The notes under the pieces were generated by a model, which was not told where the DNA came from, did not search any database, and worked only from the letters and a program-made list of their open reading frames with translations. A stretch of DNA of 64,000 nucleotides from Bryobacter aggregatus MPL3 (lineage in GTDB: Bacteria > Acidobacteriota > Terriglobia > Bryobacterales > Bryobacteraceae), in the NCBI RefSeq assembly GCF_000702445.1, contig NZ_JNIF01000003.1:1240001-1304000 (forward strand). Direction: 5' to 3'. Of this stretch, positions 51,844 to 60,042 are shown in pieces (within the stretch, counting starts at the first letter, position 1; each line of letters starts with the position of its first letter). Both the position numbers and the translations under genes were made by a program.

Positions 51844-52509
51844 ATGCTCTCCGTCCACCGACACCAGCAGGACCTGAACCAGCAGACTTACGCGGCGCTC
51901 CTCGGCGTCTCGCAACCCTATCTGTCCCAATTGGAATCCGGTCAGCGCCCGCTGAACGCCAAGCTCCAGGCGAAGCTCTCCTCCGCCTTCGGCCACAAGC
52001 CGGCCACGCTGCCGCTGGTGCTTTCAGACACAGGCCTCGACGAAGGTACGCTCGCCGCCACCCTCGCGGCGCTCGGCTATCCCGGATTCGTCCATCTCGA
52101 AAAGGGCTCGAAGCTGAATCCAGCCGTGGTCGTCCTCGAATGCCTGCGCCACGCCCAACTCGGCACCCGCCTCGTCGAGGCGCTGCCCTGGCTGCTGCTC
52201 CATTTCGAAACGCTCCCTCAGACCTGGCTGGTGAATGAGGCGAAGCTCCGCAACCTGCAGAACCACCTCGGCTATCTCACAGCTCTCGCATTGGAACTCG
52301 AAGCCAAACCCCATCTGGCGACGATGCTGGCCCAACTGGAACCCGCCCGTCTCGCCGCCGAGCAGACGCTTTGCAGCAATGGCATGCCAAAGCTCGAGCG
52401 GGATTGGCTCCGGGACAGCCGAGCCCCGCTGGCCGCACACTGGAATCTCTTGACCGATCTCCAGTCCGACCGGGTCAGGCGCTGGCTGACGCCCCATGCA
52501 GCTCACTGA
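51844..52509 (+). CDS. Xre-type HTH protein, likely antitoxin or repressor
   Basis: About 221 residues from the ATG at 51844, with AAGGA 6 bases upstream. An in-frame TTG at 51829 would lie inside the palindrome and is less likely. Residues about 1-50 form an Xre helix-turn-helix (LNQQTYAALLGVSQPYLSQL, ESGQRPLNAKLQAKLSSAFG). The remaining 170 residues are helical with no known domain. It overlaps the nucleotidyltransferase gene by 14 bases. The pairing and the operator-like palindrome suggest an autoregulated antitoxin, but an activator or housekeeping regulator cannot be excluded. Confidence 0.8.
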   Translation: MLSVHRHQQDLNQQTYAALLGVSQPYLSQLESGQRPLNAKLQAKLSSAFGHKPATLPLVLSDTGLDEGTLAATLAALGYPGFVHLEKGSKLNPAVVVLECLRHAQLGTRLVEALPWLLLHFETLPQTWLVNEAKLRNLQNHLGYLTALALELEAKPHLATMLAQLEPARLAAEQTLCSNGMPKLERDWLRDSRAPLAAHWNLLTDLQSDRVRRWLTPHAAH

Positions 52510-53041
52510 GCCCTGGGTCAGCGGTCTCGCAGAATTCGACCGTCAGCTCTCCATGCCCATCAGCCTCACCTGCATGGGCGGTTTTGCCATGACCATCGGC
52601 TATGGCATGCCACGCGCCACCGTCGACATCGATGCCTGTTCCCTCGCACCGCTCGACCAATCGAAAGAAGTGGATGAGCTTGCCGGACGGGGCTCCCCAC
52701 TCCACCGCAAATACGGCATCTACATCCAGCAAGTGAACATCGTCAGCCCGCCTTGCGATCACACGGAGCGGCTCATCCCGATCGAGGCCCCGACGCTCCA
52801 GAAACTCAAACTCTTCGTCCTCGAAGCGCACGATCTGGCTCTTTCGAAACTGGAACGCAACAGCCAGACCGATCGCGAAGACGTGCGCTATCTGGTCGAA
52901 AGAGGGCTTCTCGATTCGCACACTCTGCAATTGCGCTACTACGAGGAACAGCGCAGCTACCTGATTGGCGACCTCCGGCGATTCGATCGAGCTTTCGATT
53001 TCTGGCTGCAACTCTACTGGCCGGAAGAGTTTCCCAGCTAG
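52496..53041 (+). CDS. Nucleotidyltransferase-like protein (DUF6036/AbiEii-type), likely toxin
   Basis: 181 residues. The motif GGFAMTIGYGMPRATVDIDA (near 28-47) is the nucleotide-binding Gly-Gly and the Asp-x-Asp metal site of the minimal nucleotidyltransferase fold. LKLFVLEAHDLALSKLERNS with NSQTDREDVRYLVERGLL is the helical part typical of DUF6036 and AbiEii-related proteins. Relatives transfer nucleotides to tRNA or protein and act as toxins or phage-defence effectors when paired with an HTH partner. It overlaps the HTH gene by 14 bases and is followed, after about 70 bases, by the Xre-RES pair. Confidence 0.82.
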   Translation: MQLTEPWVSGLAEFDRQLSMPISLTCMGGFAMTIGYGMPRATVDIDACSLAPLDQSKEVDELAGRGSPLHRKYGIYIQQVNIVSPPCDHTERLIPIEAPTLQKLKLFVLEAHDLALSKLERNSQTDREDVRYLVERGLLDSHTLQLRYYEEQRSYLIGDLRRFDRAFDFWLQLYWPEEFPS

Positions 53042-53049
53042 CGAATCTC

Positions 53050-53078
53050 TTGTTTCCTGAGAAAAATCTACGTATGAT
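53050..53078 (+). promoter_or_regulatory. Candidate sigma-70 promoter of the Xre-RES module
   Basis: TTGTTT at 53050-53055 and TATGAT at 53073-53078 are separated by 17 bases. The predicted transcript would start near 53085, after the ATG at 53074, which supports the ATG at 53113 as the antitoxin start. A 10-base direct repeat TGCAGGAGAG at 53082-53091 and 53121-53130 lies just downstream and may hold repressor half-sites. Confidence 0.5.
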
Positions 53079-53112
53079 TCTTGCAGGAGAGTTCAGCATC
53101 GGAAACCCTAAA

Positions 53113-53493
53113 ATGCAGCGTGCAGGAGAGAGCACGCAGTCGGAGGCGGCACGCGAAACTCTCACCCACGCCGTCCTCAAAGCGGCTACGCTATTGCAGG
53201 TCTCGCAATCCGACCTCGCTCAGATTCTCGGCATCAGCCCGGCGAGCATTTCGCGCATGGGGAATGGCCGCTATCGCCTCGACCCCGCATCGAAGGAATG
53301 GCAGCTCGGAGCGCTCTTCGTGAGACTCTTCCGTTCCCTCGATTCGATTACCGGGGGCAACGACGAACTCTCCCGCCGCTGGCTGCATAGCGAGAATCAA
53401 GCCCTTCAGGCCGTTCCAGCCAGTCTGCTCGCCGACATCCCGTCCTTCGTCCGCGTGGTGCAGTATCTGGACTCCTCCCGTGCCCCCATCTGA
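53113..53493 (+). CDS. Xre/MbcA/ParS-type antitoxin
   Basis: About 126 residues from the ATG at 53113; an earlier in-frame ATG at 53074 would lie within the promoter. The HTH-like part is LLQVSQSDLAQILGISPASI (about 30-50). The C-terminal toxin-binding domain (DUF2384 type) shows RLFRSLDSITGGNDELSRRW, LHSENQALQAVPASLLADIP and SFVRVVQYLD. Such antitoxins neutralise RES-domain toxins by covering their active site and repress their own operon. It overlaps the RES gene by 14 bases. The family match is strong; the exact start is less certain. Confidence 0.85.
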   Translation: MQRAGESTQSEAARETLTHAVLKAATLLQVSQSDLAQILGISPASISRMGNGRYRLDPASKEWQLGALFVRLFRSLDSITGGNDELSRRWLHSENQALQAVPASLLADIPSFVRVVQYLDSSRAPI

Positions 53494-54184
53494 GGAACTC
53501 GCCCCCGCCATTCTGGAAGCCCGCCGCAACGGTCGCTATACCCCGTGGCGCGCCGTTGAAGCCCAGCACGTTGTCTCGACGCTACGCCTCACCAACAACG
53601 ATCCCGTGCGTCAGGATTTGCTCGAGCGCATCCTCGAAGAAACGAAGCCACCGGCCCCGCCAGCGACTACGGGACTGCATTATCTTCTGGCGACGCCGTT
53701 CCGCTACCCACCCTCACCCTATGGATCGCGCTTCCGCGCCTTCCCTGACCCGGGCGTGCTCTACGGAGCCGCTGAACGCCGCACGGCGTGTGCAGAAATG
53801 GGCTATTGGCGCTGGCGCTTCACGCAGCAAAGCGCCGGATTGGCGGAGATCCCTGCCGCCCCGCAAACCGTGTTTCGCTTCGGGGTCGCTGGCCGCACTA
53901 TCAATCTCCAGACACCGCCGCTCACCCAATGGGCAGAGACTTGGCTGCAGACAGAGAACTACGCCGATACGCAGTCCCTCGCTCGGCTGGCGAGAGAACT
54001 GGACATCCAGGTCATCCGCTACCGGTCTGTACGCGACCCGATCCGGGCAACCAACTACGCCGTCCTCGACCCCATGGCTCTACGTCCGCAAAGCCCGCTC
54101 GAGCGCGAAACCTGGTATCTGACAATCACTCAAACAGGAGCCATCTGGCAACGGGAACACGAACGCTTCGTCTTCGAGTTTTAA
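53480..54184 (+). CDS. RES-domain toxin (MbcT-like NAD-degrading enzyme)
   Basis: 234 residues from a GTG start inside the end of the antitoxin gene. The RES fold shows YGSRFRAFPDPGVLYGAAER and RTACAEMGYWRWRF, containing the Arg, Tyr and Glu expected in the NAD-binding site. TNYAVLDPMALRP is near the C-terminus. RES toxins such as MbcT and ParT degrade NAD+ or ADP-ribosylate a target and stop growth when the antitoxin is lost. The N-terminal 60 residues are longer than in minimal members. It is the last gene of the island and converges with a DinB-like gene. Confidence 0.85.
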   Translation: MPPSEELAPAILEARRNGRYTPWRAVEAQHVVSTLRLTNNDPVRQDLLERILEETKPPAPPATTGLHYLLATPFRYPPSPYGSRFRAFPDPGVLYGAAERRTACAEMGYWRWRFTQQSAGLAEIPAAPQTVFRFGVAGRTINLQTPPLTQWAETWLQTENYADTQSLARLARELDIQVIRYRSVRDPIRATNYAVLDPMALRPQSPLERETWYLTITQTGAIWQREHERFVFEF

Positions 54185-54209
54185 TCGAAGCTGGAAGGAT
54201 CTCCATCCG

Positions 54210-54818
54210 TCAGCGGCCCGGCCGCTCGGTCACGGGTTGACTCCCAGGCCCGGGAAGACCGACCTTCTTTCCGCCAGCCGCCTCGCCGTCCAGCAGCGCC
54301 TCCAAACTGTCATAGGGGTAAATCGTCGGCGCATGACTCTGCATCAGGCCGCCTGTATCGGCGCTCGGGCCATAGTTACTGTACTCTTCCCGGCCCAGCA
54401 TCCGCAGCATCGCCAGTTGCTGGCCCCGGTGATGGGCCGTGTGCGTCATCCGTCGCGTCATGACCCAGGCTCGTGAGCGCTGTACATCGAAGAAGGTCGC
54501 CTCCTCCTCCCACCACGCTTCCTCCTTTTCGCGAAGAGCTGCCAAACGCTTGGCGCTATCCTCCGCATACTGGCGCATGAAGGCCAGCCGCGTCTCTTCC
54601 TCCGGCAAGGGCGGCGCCCCCACGTCAATCCCCAGCATCGTCCGAAACCAGACGTCCTCACTCACGCACTGGTGCACCATCTGCTCGTGCAAACTGCGAC
54701 CGCGAGGATCCCGCGGGTGCGGACGAAAGGATAAGTCCTCATCGCGAAACATGCTCCACGCACTGACGACTTTCACCCGCTCCGATTCGTAGCTCTCAAG
54801 CAAAAACTCGTATCTCAT
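54210..54818 (-). CDS. DinB-family protein
   Basis: 202 residues, a four-helix bundle of the DinB/YfiT type. Metal-ligand His residues are visible in SLHEQMVHQCVSED and RRMTHTAHHRGQQLAMLRML. The C-terminus is a short Gly/Pro-rich extension (GKKVGLPGPGSQPVTERPGR). Family members are thiol S-transferases or enzymes of unknown role, often induced under stress. No operon partner is evident; the Gfo/Idh/MocA gene upstream ends about 100 bases away on the same strand. Confidence 0.85.
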   Translation of the reverse strand: MRYEFLLESYESERVKVVSAWSMFRDEDLSFRPHPRDPRGRSLHEQMVHQCVSEDVWFRTMLGIDVGAPPLPEEETRLAFMRQYAEDSAKRLAALREKEEAWWEEEATFFDVQRSRAWVMTRRMTHTAHHRGQQLAMLRMLGREEYSNYGPSADTGGLMQSHAPTIYPYDSLEALLDGEAAGGKKVGLPGPGSQPVTERPGR

Positions 54819-54919
54819 CGCAAGCGGTCAGCATAACAAGAGCCCCAGCACTCGTTGTGAGCGACGACCGGTAGCAACACCGAAGGATGTGCAAACCCAA
54901 GCCGCTCGTCCGGGGCGGG

Positions 54920-55906
54920 TTATCCCGCAACCGCCTCCCACTTCCCACTCGTCCCACCCCGGAAAATTGCCTCGATCGCTTTCATGTTCGCCAGCGAATC
55001 TTCTAATCCCACCGGCACCGGCCCATTCTTCTGGATCGCCTCGCTGAACAGATCCCCCTGGATCGTGTACTGATCGCAAATTGGAAACTCTTCCACCCGC
55101 GTCCCATCGAAAATCAAACGCGTCGGCTTGTCTGGCGGCGCGTTGAACGGAATCTCGATCTCAATCTTCGCTTTCGTCCCGAGGATCGTGATCCGCTGAT
55201 ACGGCGCCATCTGCGTCCCGCAGCTAAAGACACACTGCCCCTGCCGATACTCCAGAATCGCGCTCGTCAGCCGATCGACCCCAAAGTCCGGATCGCGCTC
55301 AATGCAGCTGGCCACCCGCAGCGGCTCCCCCTCGAAGATCATCCGCGACAGCGTCACCGGATAACAACCGATGTCCATCAACGCGCCGCCGCCCTTCTCG
55401 ACGCTGTTCCGAATATTCGCCGCATCGCGATTGAAGTAGCTGAAAATCCCAATCATCGCGCGCAGTTCGCCCAGATCGCCATTCTTCACCAGTTCGAGAG
55501 AACGAACCCATTGCGGATGCGTCTTCGCCATGAAAGCCTCGCCCACCTTCACCTTATAGCGATCGCGCGCGGCAATCAGTTGTTCTGCCTCAGCGACGCT
55601 CAGCCCAATCGGCTTCTCACACAGCACATGCTTGCCGGCCTCCGCGGCGCGGATCGACCACGGCACATGCAGATCGTTTGGCAGTGGATTGTAAATCGCG
55701 TCCACATTCGGATCGGCCAAGAGTGCTTCATAACTGCCATAGACTGTCGGGATATCGAGGCGCTCCGCAATCTCCTTCACCTTCTCCGGTTCGCGCGACG
55801 CAATCGCAGTCACCACAGACAGCTCGCCCTTCTGCATGCCCGGAATCACCTTCTCGCGCGCAATCTTCGCGTTGCCCAAAACGCCCCAACGAATCTTCGA
55901 TGCCAT
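54920..55906 (-). CDS. Gfo/Idh/MocA-family oxidoreductase
   Basis: 328 residues. An N-terminal Rossmann fold (IRWGVLGNAKIAREKVIPGM) precedes the signature YNPLPNDLHVPWSIRAAEAG and the catalytic region GKHVLCEKPIGLSVAEAEQL. The C-terminal domain includes GGGALMDIGCYPVTLSRMIF. It probably uses NAD(P) to oxidise or reduce a sugar or inositol derivative. Its start lies close to, and slightly overlaps, the possible aat start on the other strand, so a divergent promoter region is very short or absent. Confidence 0.92.
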   Translation of the reverse strand: MASKIRWGVLGNAKIAREKVIPGMQKGELSVVTAIASREPEKVKEIAERLDIPTVYGSYEALLADPNVDAIYNPLPNDLHVPWSIRAAEAGKHVLCEKPIGLSVAEAEQLIAARDRYKVKVGEAFMAKTHPQWVRSLELVKNGDLGELRAMIGIFSYFNRDAANIRNSVEKGGGALMDIGCYPVTLSRMIFEGEPLRVASCIERDPDFGVDRLTSAILEYRQGQCVFSCGTQMAPYQRITILGTKAKIEIEIPFNAPPDKPTRLIFDGTRVEEFPICDQYTIQGDLFSEAIQKNGPVPVGLEDSLANMKAIEAIFRGGTSGKWEAVAG

Positions 55907-56538
55907 CTCTCACCTCTTACACTGGATCTGTGGATGTAATTCGTGTGACCGATCGGCTCGATCCCCACGAGGTTCTTGAAGGTTATCGCAAAGGCGTGTT
56001 CCCCATGGGCTATCTGGATGCACCCGTGATCTCTTGGCACTTGCCGGAGCATCGCGGCATTCTGCCCATTGGGCAATTCCATACTTCGCGCAGCCTCGCA
56101 CACACACTCAAGCGGGCCCGGTTTACGGTCACCTTCGACACCGCCTTTGAACAGGTGATGCGGGCTTGCGCCGCCCGCGGCGAAGGCAGGCCCAAGGACA
56201 CCTGGATCACCGAACGGATCATTGCCGTCTACGCTGACCTGCATCGCAAAGGCCACGCGCATTCCGTCGAAGTCTGGGTTGATGGCAAGCTGGCCGGCGG
56301 CACTTATGGCATCCACCTGGGGAGCGCCTTCTTTGCCGAATCGAAGTTCCACACGGTGCGCGACATGTCGAAGGTTGCGCTCGCCTGTCTGGTCCAGCAC
56401 CTCCAGGCAAAAGGTTTTACGCTGCTTGACGTGCAGTACTGGACGGAACACCTCTCCCAATTCGGCGTGATCGAGGTCAGCCGCAACCAATACTACGGGC
56501 AGTTGCGCGAGGCGCTCCGCCTCAATTGTCAGTTTTGA
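55900..56538 (+). CDS. aat: Leucyl/phenylalanyl-tRNA-protein transferase Aat
   Basis: About 213 residues from the ATG at 55900; a GTG at 55930 (203 residues) is also possible and would avoid overlap with the divergent oxidoreductase gene. Conserved blocks are LEGYRKGVFPMGY, SWHLPEHRGILPI, DTWITERIIAVYADLHRKGH, HSVEVWVDGKLAGGTYGIHL and GSAFFAESKFHTVRDMSKVA. It attaches Leu or Phe to proteins with N-terminal Lys or Arg for degradation by ClpAP in the N-degron pathway. Its 3' end overlaps the PA14 gene by 17 bases. Confidence 0.95.
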   Translation: MPSLTSYTGSVDVIRVTDRLDPHEVLEGYRKGVFPMGYLDAPVISWHLPEHRGILPIGQFHTSRSLAHTLKRARFTVTFDTAFEQVMRACAARGEGRPKDTWITERIIAVYADLHRKGHAHSVEVWVDGKLAGGTYGIHLGSAFFAESKFHTVRDMSKVALACLVQHLQAKGFTLLDVQYWTEHLSQFGVIEVSRNQYYGQLREALRLNCQF

Positions 56539-57133
56539 CGCGAATCCCCGGCTTCACGCTCCGCACCACGCCCGTCACCAAATCGGCAGTGTCTTCGGCA
56601 GGTTGGAATTCACTCATCCGGAAGACCTGGAAATCCCGTCCCGGACGCGCCACCTGCAGCACCAGGGCCACCGCAAATCGCGGCCCCTGGAAATAGGGCA
56701 CCCGAATCGTATGGATGCCCCGGCTCAACACCGCACTGCCGCTCATTTCTTCCGCCGGATGCATCCCATCGTTATCGATCACCAGTTGCCCGTCCAGATA
56801 GAGCCGCGCCCCATCGTCCGACAACAATCGGAATCGATACTCCCCTTCCGTCTCCACCCAGAAGCGTCCGCCGTAGTCGATCGCGAACCACTCATTGCGG
56901 TCCGTAATCCCCGGAAACCCCTTCGCAAAGTCCTGCGGCGGAACATTCAATGCATCCGCATAAATGCTCCCCTTCGGCTTCATCTTCTCGAGCTTCGGCA
57001 TCTCCTTCGGGTACTTCTTGATGAAGTAGATCTTCCCTTCGAATCCCGAAGAACTCACCACAGTCGTCCCAAAGGTGACTTCTGGCTGCTCTTGCGCAAG
57101 CGCCAACAACAGGACTGGCAGTATCCACATCAA
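56522..57133 (-). CDS. Exported PA14-domain protein
   Basis: 203 residues with a short signal peptide (MMWILPVLLLALAQ). The PA14 beta-barrel is visible as EWFAIDYGGRFWVETEGEYR, FRLLSDDGARLYLDGQLVID and SRGIHTIRVPYFQGPRFAVA. PA14 domains bind carbohydrates or mediate assembly on the cell surface. There is no other domain, so it is likely a small binding protein. It converges with aat, and its start faces the acyltransferase gene across about 60 bases. Confidence 0.85.
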   Translation of the reverse strand: MMWILPVLLLALAQEQPEVTFGTTVVSSSGFEGKIYFIKKYPKEMPKLEKMKPKGSIYADALNVPPQDFAKGFPGITDRNEWFAIDYGGRFWVETEGEYRFRLLSDDGARLYLDGQLVIDNDGMHPAEEMSGSAVLSRGIHTIRVPYFQGPRFAVALVLQVARPGRDFQVFRMSEFQPAEDTADLVTGVVRSVKPGIRVKTDN

Positions 57134-57197
57134 CCCAAGCTTACGACGCCCTACTCAGGAGTGCGACTGTCTCTGTCATACTCTTCCTGACCCTCCG

Positions 57198-58250
57198 ATG
57201 TCCCAGCGCCTCCAGTCCCTCGACGTCTTCCGTGGCCTCACCATCGCCACCATGATTCTGGTGAACAACCCCGGCCCCAGCTTCAGTGTTTACGCGCCTC
57301 TGCTACATGCCCATTGGCATGGCTGGACGCCCACCGATATGGTCTTCCCTTTCTTCCTCTGGATCTCGGGCGTCGCGATGACTCTCTCCTTCGCCCGCCG
57401 CCGCACAGAAGGATCGGATAAGACCAGGCTTCTGCTCCATACTGCCCGCCGCGCTGGCCTCATCTTCCTGATCGGCTTCCTGTTCAACCTTGTTCCGAAA
57501 TTCGACTTCGCCCACGTCCGCATCCCCGGCGTCTTGCAGCGCATCGCCGTCTGTTACTTCTTTGCGACGCTGATCTATCTCTACACTTCTCGCCGCGGAC
57601 AGATCCTCGCGATCCTGGCGCTGTTCGGGGTCTACACCGCAACGATGCTCTACCTGCCCTATCCCGGCGCAGGCAGCGATCCCTGGAGCATCGACTCGAA
57701 TGCCGCCCGCTATATTGACGGCCTGCTTCTCAAGGACCACATGTGGGCGACCTCGAAGGTCTGGGATCCCGAGGGAATCCTCTCGACGCTCCCGGCCATC
57801 GCCACGGTTCTCTGTGGCATCCTCGCGGCCAATTATCTGGTCAGCGGCGCGCTGCTCACCATCGCCGGGCTGCTGCTCGGCACGGTCTTACCGATCAACA
57901 AAAGCCTCTGGACTCCCAGCTTTGTCTTACTGATGGCCGGTCTCGCCTCGCTGATCTTCGGCGCGCTGCACTGGTGGATTGATGAAAAGGGAAATCGTCG
58001 CGGCTGGAGCTTCTTCCAGATCTACGGCGGCAACGCGATCGTCTCCTTCGTACTCTCGGGCGTCCTTGGCCGCATCCTCGCGCTCACCTCGATCGATGGG
58101 ATGCCCAGCTCAAAATGGATTCTGACGAATGTCTTCCTGCCGATCGCCAGCCCGGCAAACGCCTCACTGCTCTACGCGATCTCGAATGTCCTGGTGATCT
58201 TCAGCGTGGTGTATTGGCTCTATCGGAAGAAAATTCATATCCGTCTCTGA
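57198..58250 (+). CDS. NagX-like membrane acyltransferase (DUF5009/HGSNAT type)
   Basis: About 350 residues from the ATG at 57198; an upstream extension overlaps the divergent PA14 gene and is not protein-like. About ten membrane helices are present. The family signature is QRLQSLDVFRGLTIATMILV with NNPGPSFSVYAPL. Next comes HAHWHGWTPTDMVFPFFLWI with a conserved His, and later GVLQRIAVCYFFATLIYLY. Relatives transfer acetyl groups from acetyl-CoA to amino sugars across the membrane, as HGSNAT does. It may act in recycling of amino sugars. Its 3' end overlaps that of the MFS gene by 50 bases. Confidence 0.87.
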   Translation: MSQRLQSLDVFRGLTIATMILVNNPGPSFSVYAPLLHAHWHGWTPTDMVFPFFLWISGVAMTLSFARRRTEGSDKTRLLLHTARRAGLIFLIGFLFNLVPKFDFAHVRIPGVLQRIAVCYFFATLIYLYTSRRGQILAILALFGVYTATMLYLPYPGAGSDPWSIDSNAARYIDGLLLKDHMWATSKVWDPEGILSTLPAIATVLCGILAANYLVSGALLTIAGLLLGTVLPINKSLWTPSFVLLMAGLASLIFGALHWWIDEKGNRRGWSFFQIYGGNAIVSFVLSGVLGRILALTSIDGMPSSKWILTNVFLPIASPANASLLYAISNVLVIFSVVYWLYRKKIHIRL

Positions 58251-59412
58251 GCCATACCCACAGCAAATACCCGGCGACGGGAAACGCCGTCGCCACCCAA
58301 AACGCGTACGAGTAGTTCTTCTGATCAAAGAAGCCGCCAAACAGCGGCGCAGTCATGGCAGTCAAGGCCGAAAAACTCCCCGCGCCCAAACCTGCAATCA
58401 GGCCCGCACGGCGATTCCCAAACGCGCTCGTTGCATAGGCAATCCCCCCGACAATAAAGCTGCCGGTGACAAACATGGCCAGAAACAGTTCCCCGAGAAA
58501 CAAGGGCAAAGAAGCGATCTGTGGCGCAAAAGCCAAGGGCAGGCTAAACACCAAACCGATCCGAAACGCCTTGCCACAGGCATCTTCAATCGAGGACCCA
58601 CGCTTCACTTGACGATCAATCCACCAGCCCCAGAAGAAGTAACCACACTCCCAACCCGCCGGCGGGATCCACAACACACCTCCCAACGCCTTCTGGCTCA
58701 ACCCGAAGACCTGCGACAGATACATTCCGGCCATATAGAGAATGAAGCCGAGCGGCACCGCGCCCATTGCATAGGCTGCGACAAAGGCGACCACGCGCGG
58801 ATCCTTCCACCCAAAGCCTTCGCTGTCGATCTTGGGACGCGCCGCCAGATCGGGCCGGCGGCAGAGAAGCCACCACCAGCACAGCCACACCAAACCGGCT
58901 CCGCCCGTCACCCAGAACGCCATCCGCCAGCCAAAGGCCAACGCAATCGGGGTCACAATGAAGGGCGTCAGAATCGCACCCAAGGACCCGCCCGAATAAC
59001 TCAACGCGATCCCGCGCGAGCGGCGCTCTGGCTCAAGGGTCTGCATCACCGTCCGCAGCGCTCCCGGGAAAGTCGCCCCTTCGCAAAAGCCCAGAGCCGT
59101 CCGCAACACTGCAAAGCTACCCAGACCGCCCGCCAAAGCATGCAGTGCGCTCGCCAGACTCCAACCCGCCACCGCCAGCGTCATTCCCGAGCGAACGCCC
59201 AGGCGGTCCAGTAGGATGCCCCAAAGCGGATTGCCCAGCATATAGGCGTACGAAAAGGCCGCAACAATCCAGCCATACTCACGTCCCGTGAGCCCCGTTT
59301 CCTGCTGGATCGTCGGAATCAAAACCGCAATCGCGTTTCGATCCACATAGCTAATCGTCGACACCAGCATCAGCGCCAGCGCCGGACCCCAAATTCTTCC
59401 GAAATTCCGCAA
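58201..59412 (-). CDS. MFS transporter (ACS-type, organic acid or sugar acid)
   Basis: 403 residues with 12 predicted membrane helices. STISYVDRNAIAVLIPTIQQ at the first loop and GNPLWGILLDRLGVRSGMTL between helices 2 and 3 are typical of the anion:cation symporter branch (hexuronate, glucarate and similar). FCEGATFPGALRTVMQTLEP is the next conserved block. The substrate is unknown. It converges with the acyltransferase gene and overlaps its last 50 bases. The start lies 87 bases from the divergent TPR gene. Confidence 0.9.
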   Translation of the reverse strand: MRNFGRIWGPALALMLVSTISYVDRNAIAVLIPTIQQETGLTGREYGWIVAAFSYAYMLGNPLWGILLDRLGVRSGMTLAVAGWSLASALHALAGGLGSFAVLRTALGFCEGATFPGALRTVMQTLEPERRSRGIALSYSGGSLGAILTPFIVTPIALAFGWRMAFWVTGGAGLVWLCWWWLLCRRPDLAARPKIDSEGFGWKDPRVVAFVAAYAMGAVPLGFILYMAGMYLSQVFGLSQKALGGVLWIPPAGWECGYFFWGWWIDRQVKRGSSIEDACGKAFRIGLVFSLPLAFAPQIASLPLFLGELFLAMFVTGSFIVGGIAYATSAFGNRRAGLIAGLGAGSFSALTAMTAPLFGGFFDQKNYSYAFWVATAFPVAGYLLWVWLRDGYEFSSDRANTPR

Positions 59413-59462
59413 CTCTCGATTCTATCCGCTTCATCCTGGAATTCCGCTGTTTCGTCGGAAAA

Positions 59463-59488
59463 GAGCGACTCTCCCGCAAGAGCCGCTC
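59463..59488. other. Hairpin upstream of the TPR/CxxCH gene
   Basis: GAGCGACTCT (59463-59472) and AGAGCCGCTC (59479-59488) can form a 10-position stem with one A-C mismatch and a 6-base loop, ending 11 bases before the ATG. It could affect translation or be an operator, but there is no T-run for termination. Confidence 0.35.
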
Positions 59489-59499
59489 AAAACTGAAGC

Positions 59500-60039
59500 A
59501 TGAAGACAAAGCGAATGCTCCTGCTCCTCGCCGCGATGATCTCTTTCCTCGTTCCCCTCCTCCGCTCCCAGCCGCGCTTGGACCATCTGGTTCGTAACGA
59601 TTTCTTCTCTGGCTTTGCCGGCAATCGCGAGGCCTTTGAGCGCGGAATGCAACAAGCCGAACAGGTACTCGCCACAGAACCCAATCATGCTGAGGCGCTC
59701 GTCTGGCGCGGTGCAGGTGACCGCCTCCCGCCACCTGCACGAGCAACTGGCGCCCCCCTGCGCGAAGATGGCATTTCCGACTATCTTGAGATCTCCGACC
59801 AACAGAAGGACCAACTCGACCAGGTTGGCACCCATCCGCGCGGCGAACTGCTCTTCGGCCTGGCAGATGCCTACAGTCGCAATGGCAATCTCGAAAAGGC
59901 GGAGCACTTCTTTGACCTGCTTCTCGAATCCTTACCGAACACGGCTTACAACAGGCGTGCCGCACAATGGAAAGAAACGAAACAGCCGCGGCCCCTCGCG
60001 CAGACCAACTGCGTCGGCTGCCACACTCCCGGCAAATAG
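59500..60039 (+). CDS. Exported TPR-like protein with a C-terminal CxxCH
   Basis: 179 residues with a signal-type N-terminus (about 1-23). Two helical-repeat areas are visible: NREAFERGMQQAEQVLATEP with NHAEALVWRG, and ELLFGLADAYSRNGNLEKAE with HFFDLLLESLP. Between them a Pro/Arg-rich stretch (GDRLPPPARATGAPL, about 72-88) does not look helical. The last ten residues are NCVGCHTPGK, a c-type heme-binding motif without an obvious axial Met. It is probably a small heme-carrying or sensor-linked protein. It stops 3 bases before the kinase gene, so it is likely part of the two-component operon. Confidence 0.7.
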   Translation: MKTKRMLLLLAAMISFLVPLLRSQPRLDHLVRNDFFSGFAGNREAFERGMQQAEQVLATEPNHAEALVWRGAGDRLPPPARATGAPLREDGISDYLEISDQQKDQLDQVGTHPRGELLFGLADAYSRNGNLEKAEHFFDLLLESLPNTAYNRRAAQWKETKQPRPLAQTNCVGCHTPGK

Positions 60040-60042
60040 TAC

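Noticed and set aside
52753-53112. Upstream extension of the Xre antitoxin gene
   Set aside because: It would overlap the nucleotidyltransferase gene out of frame and cross the promoter-like sequence; the protein-like part starts only near 53113.
55678-55899. Upstream extension of aat
   Set aside because: This part is the complement of the oxidoreductase gene and lacks similarity to the Aat N-terminus.
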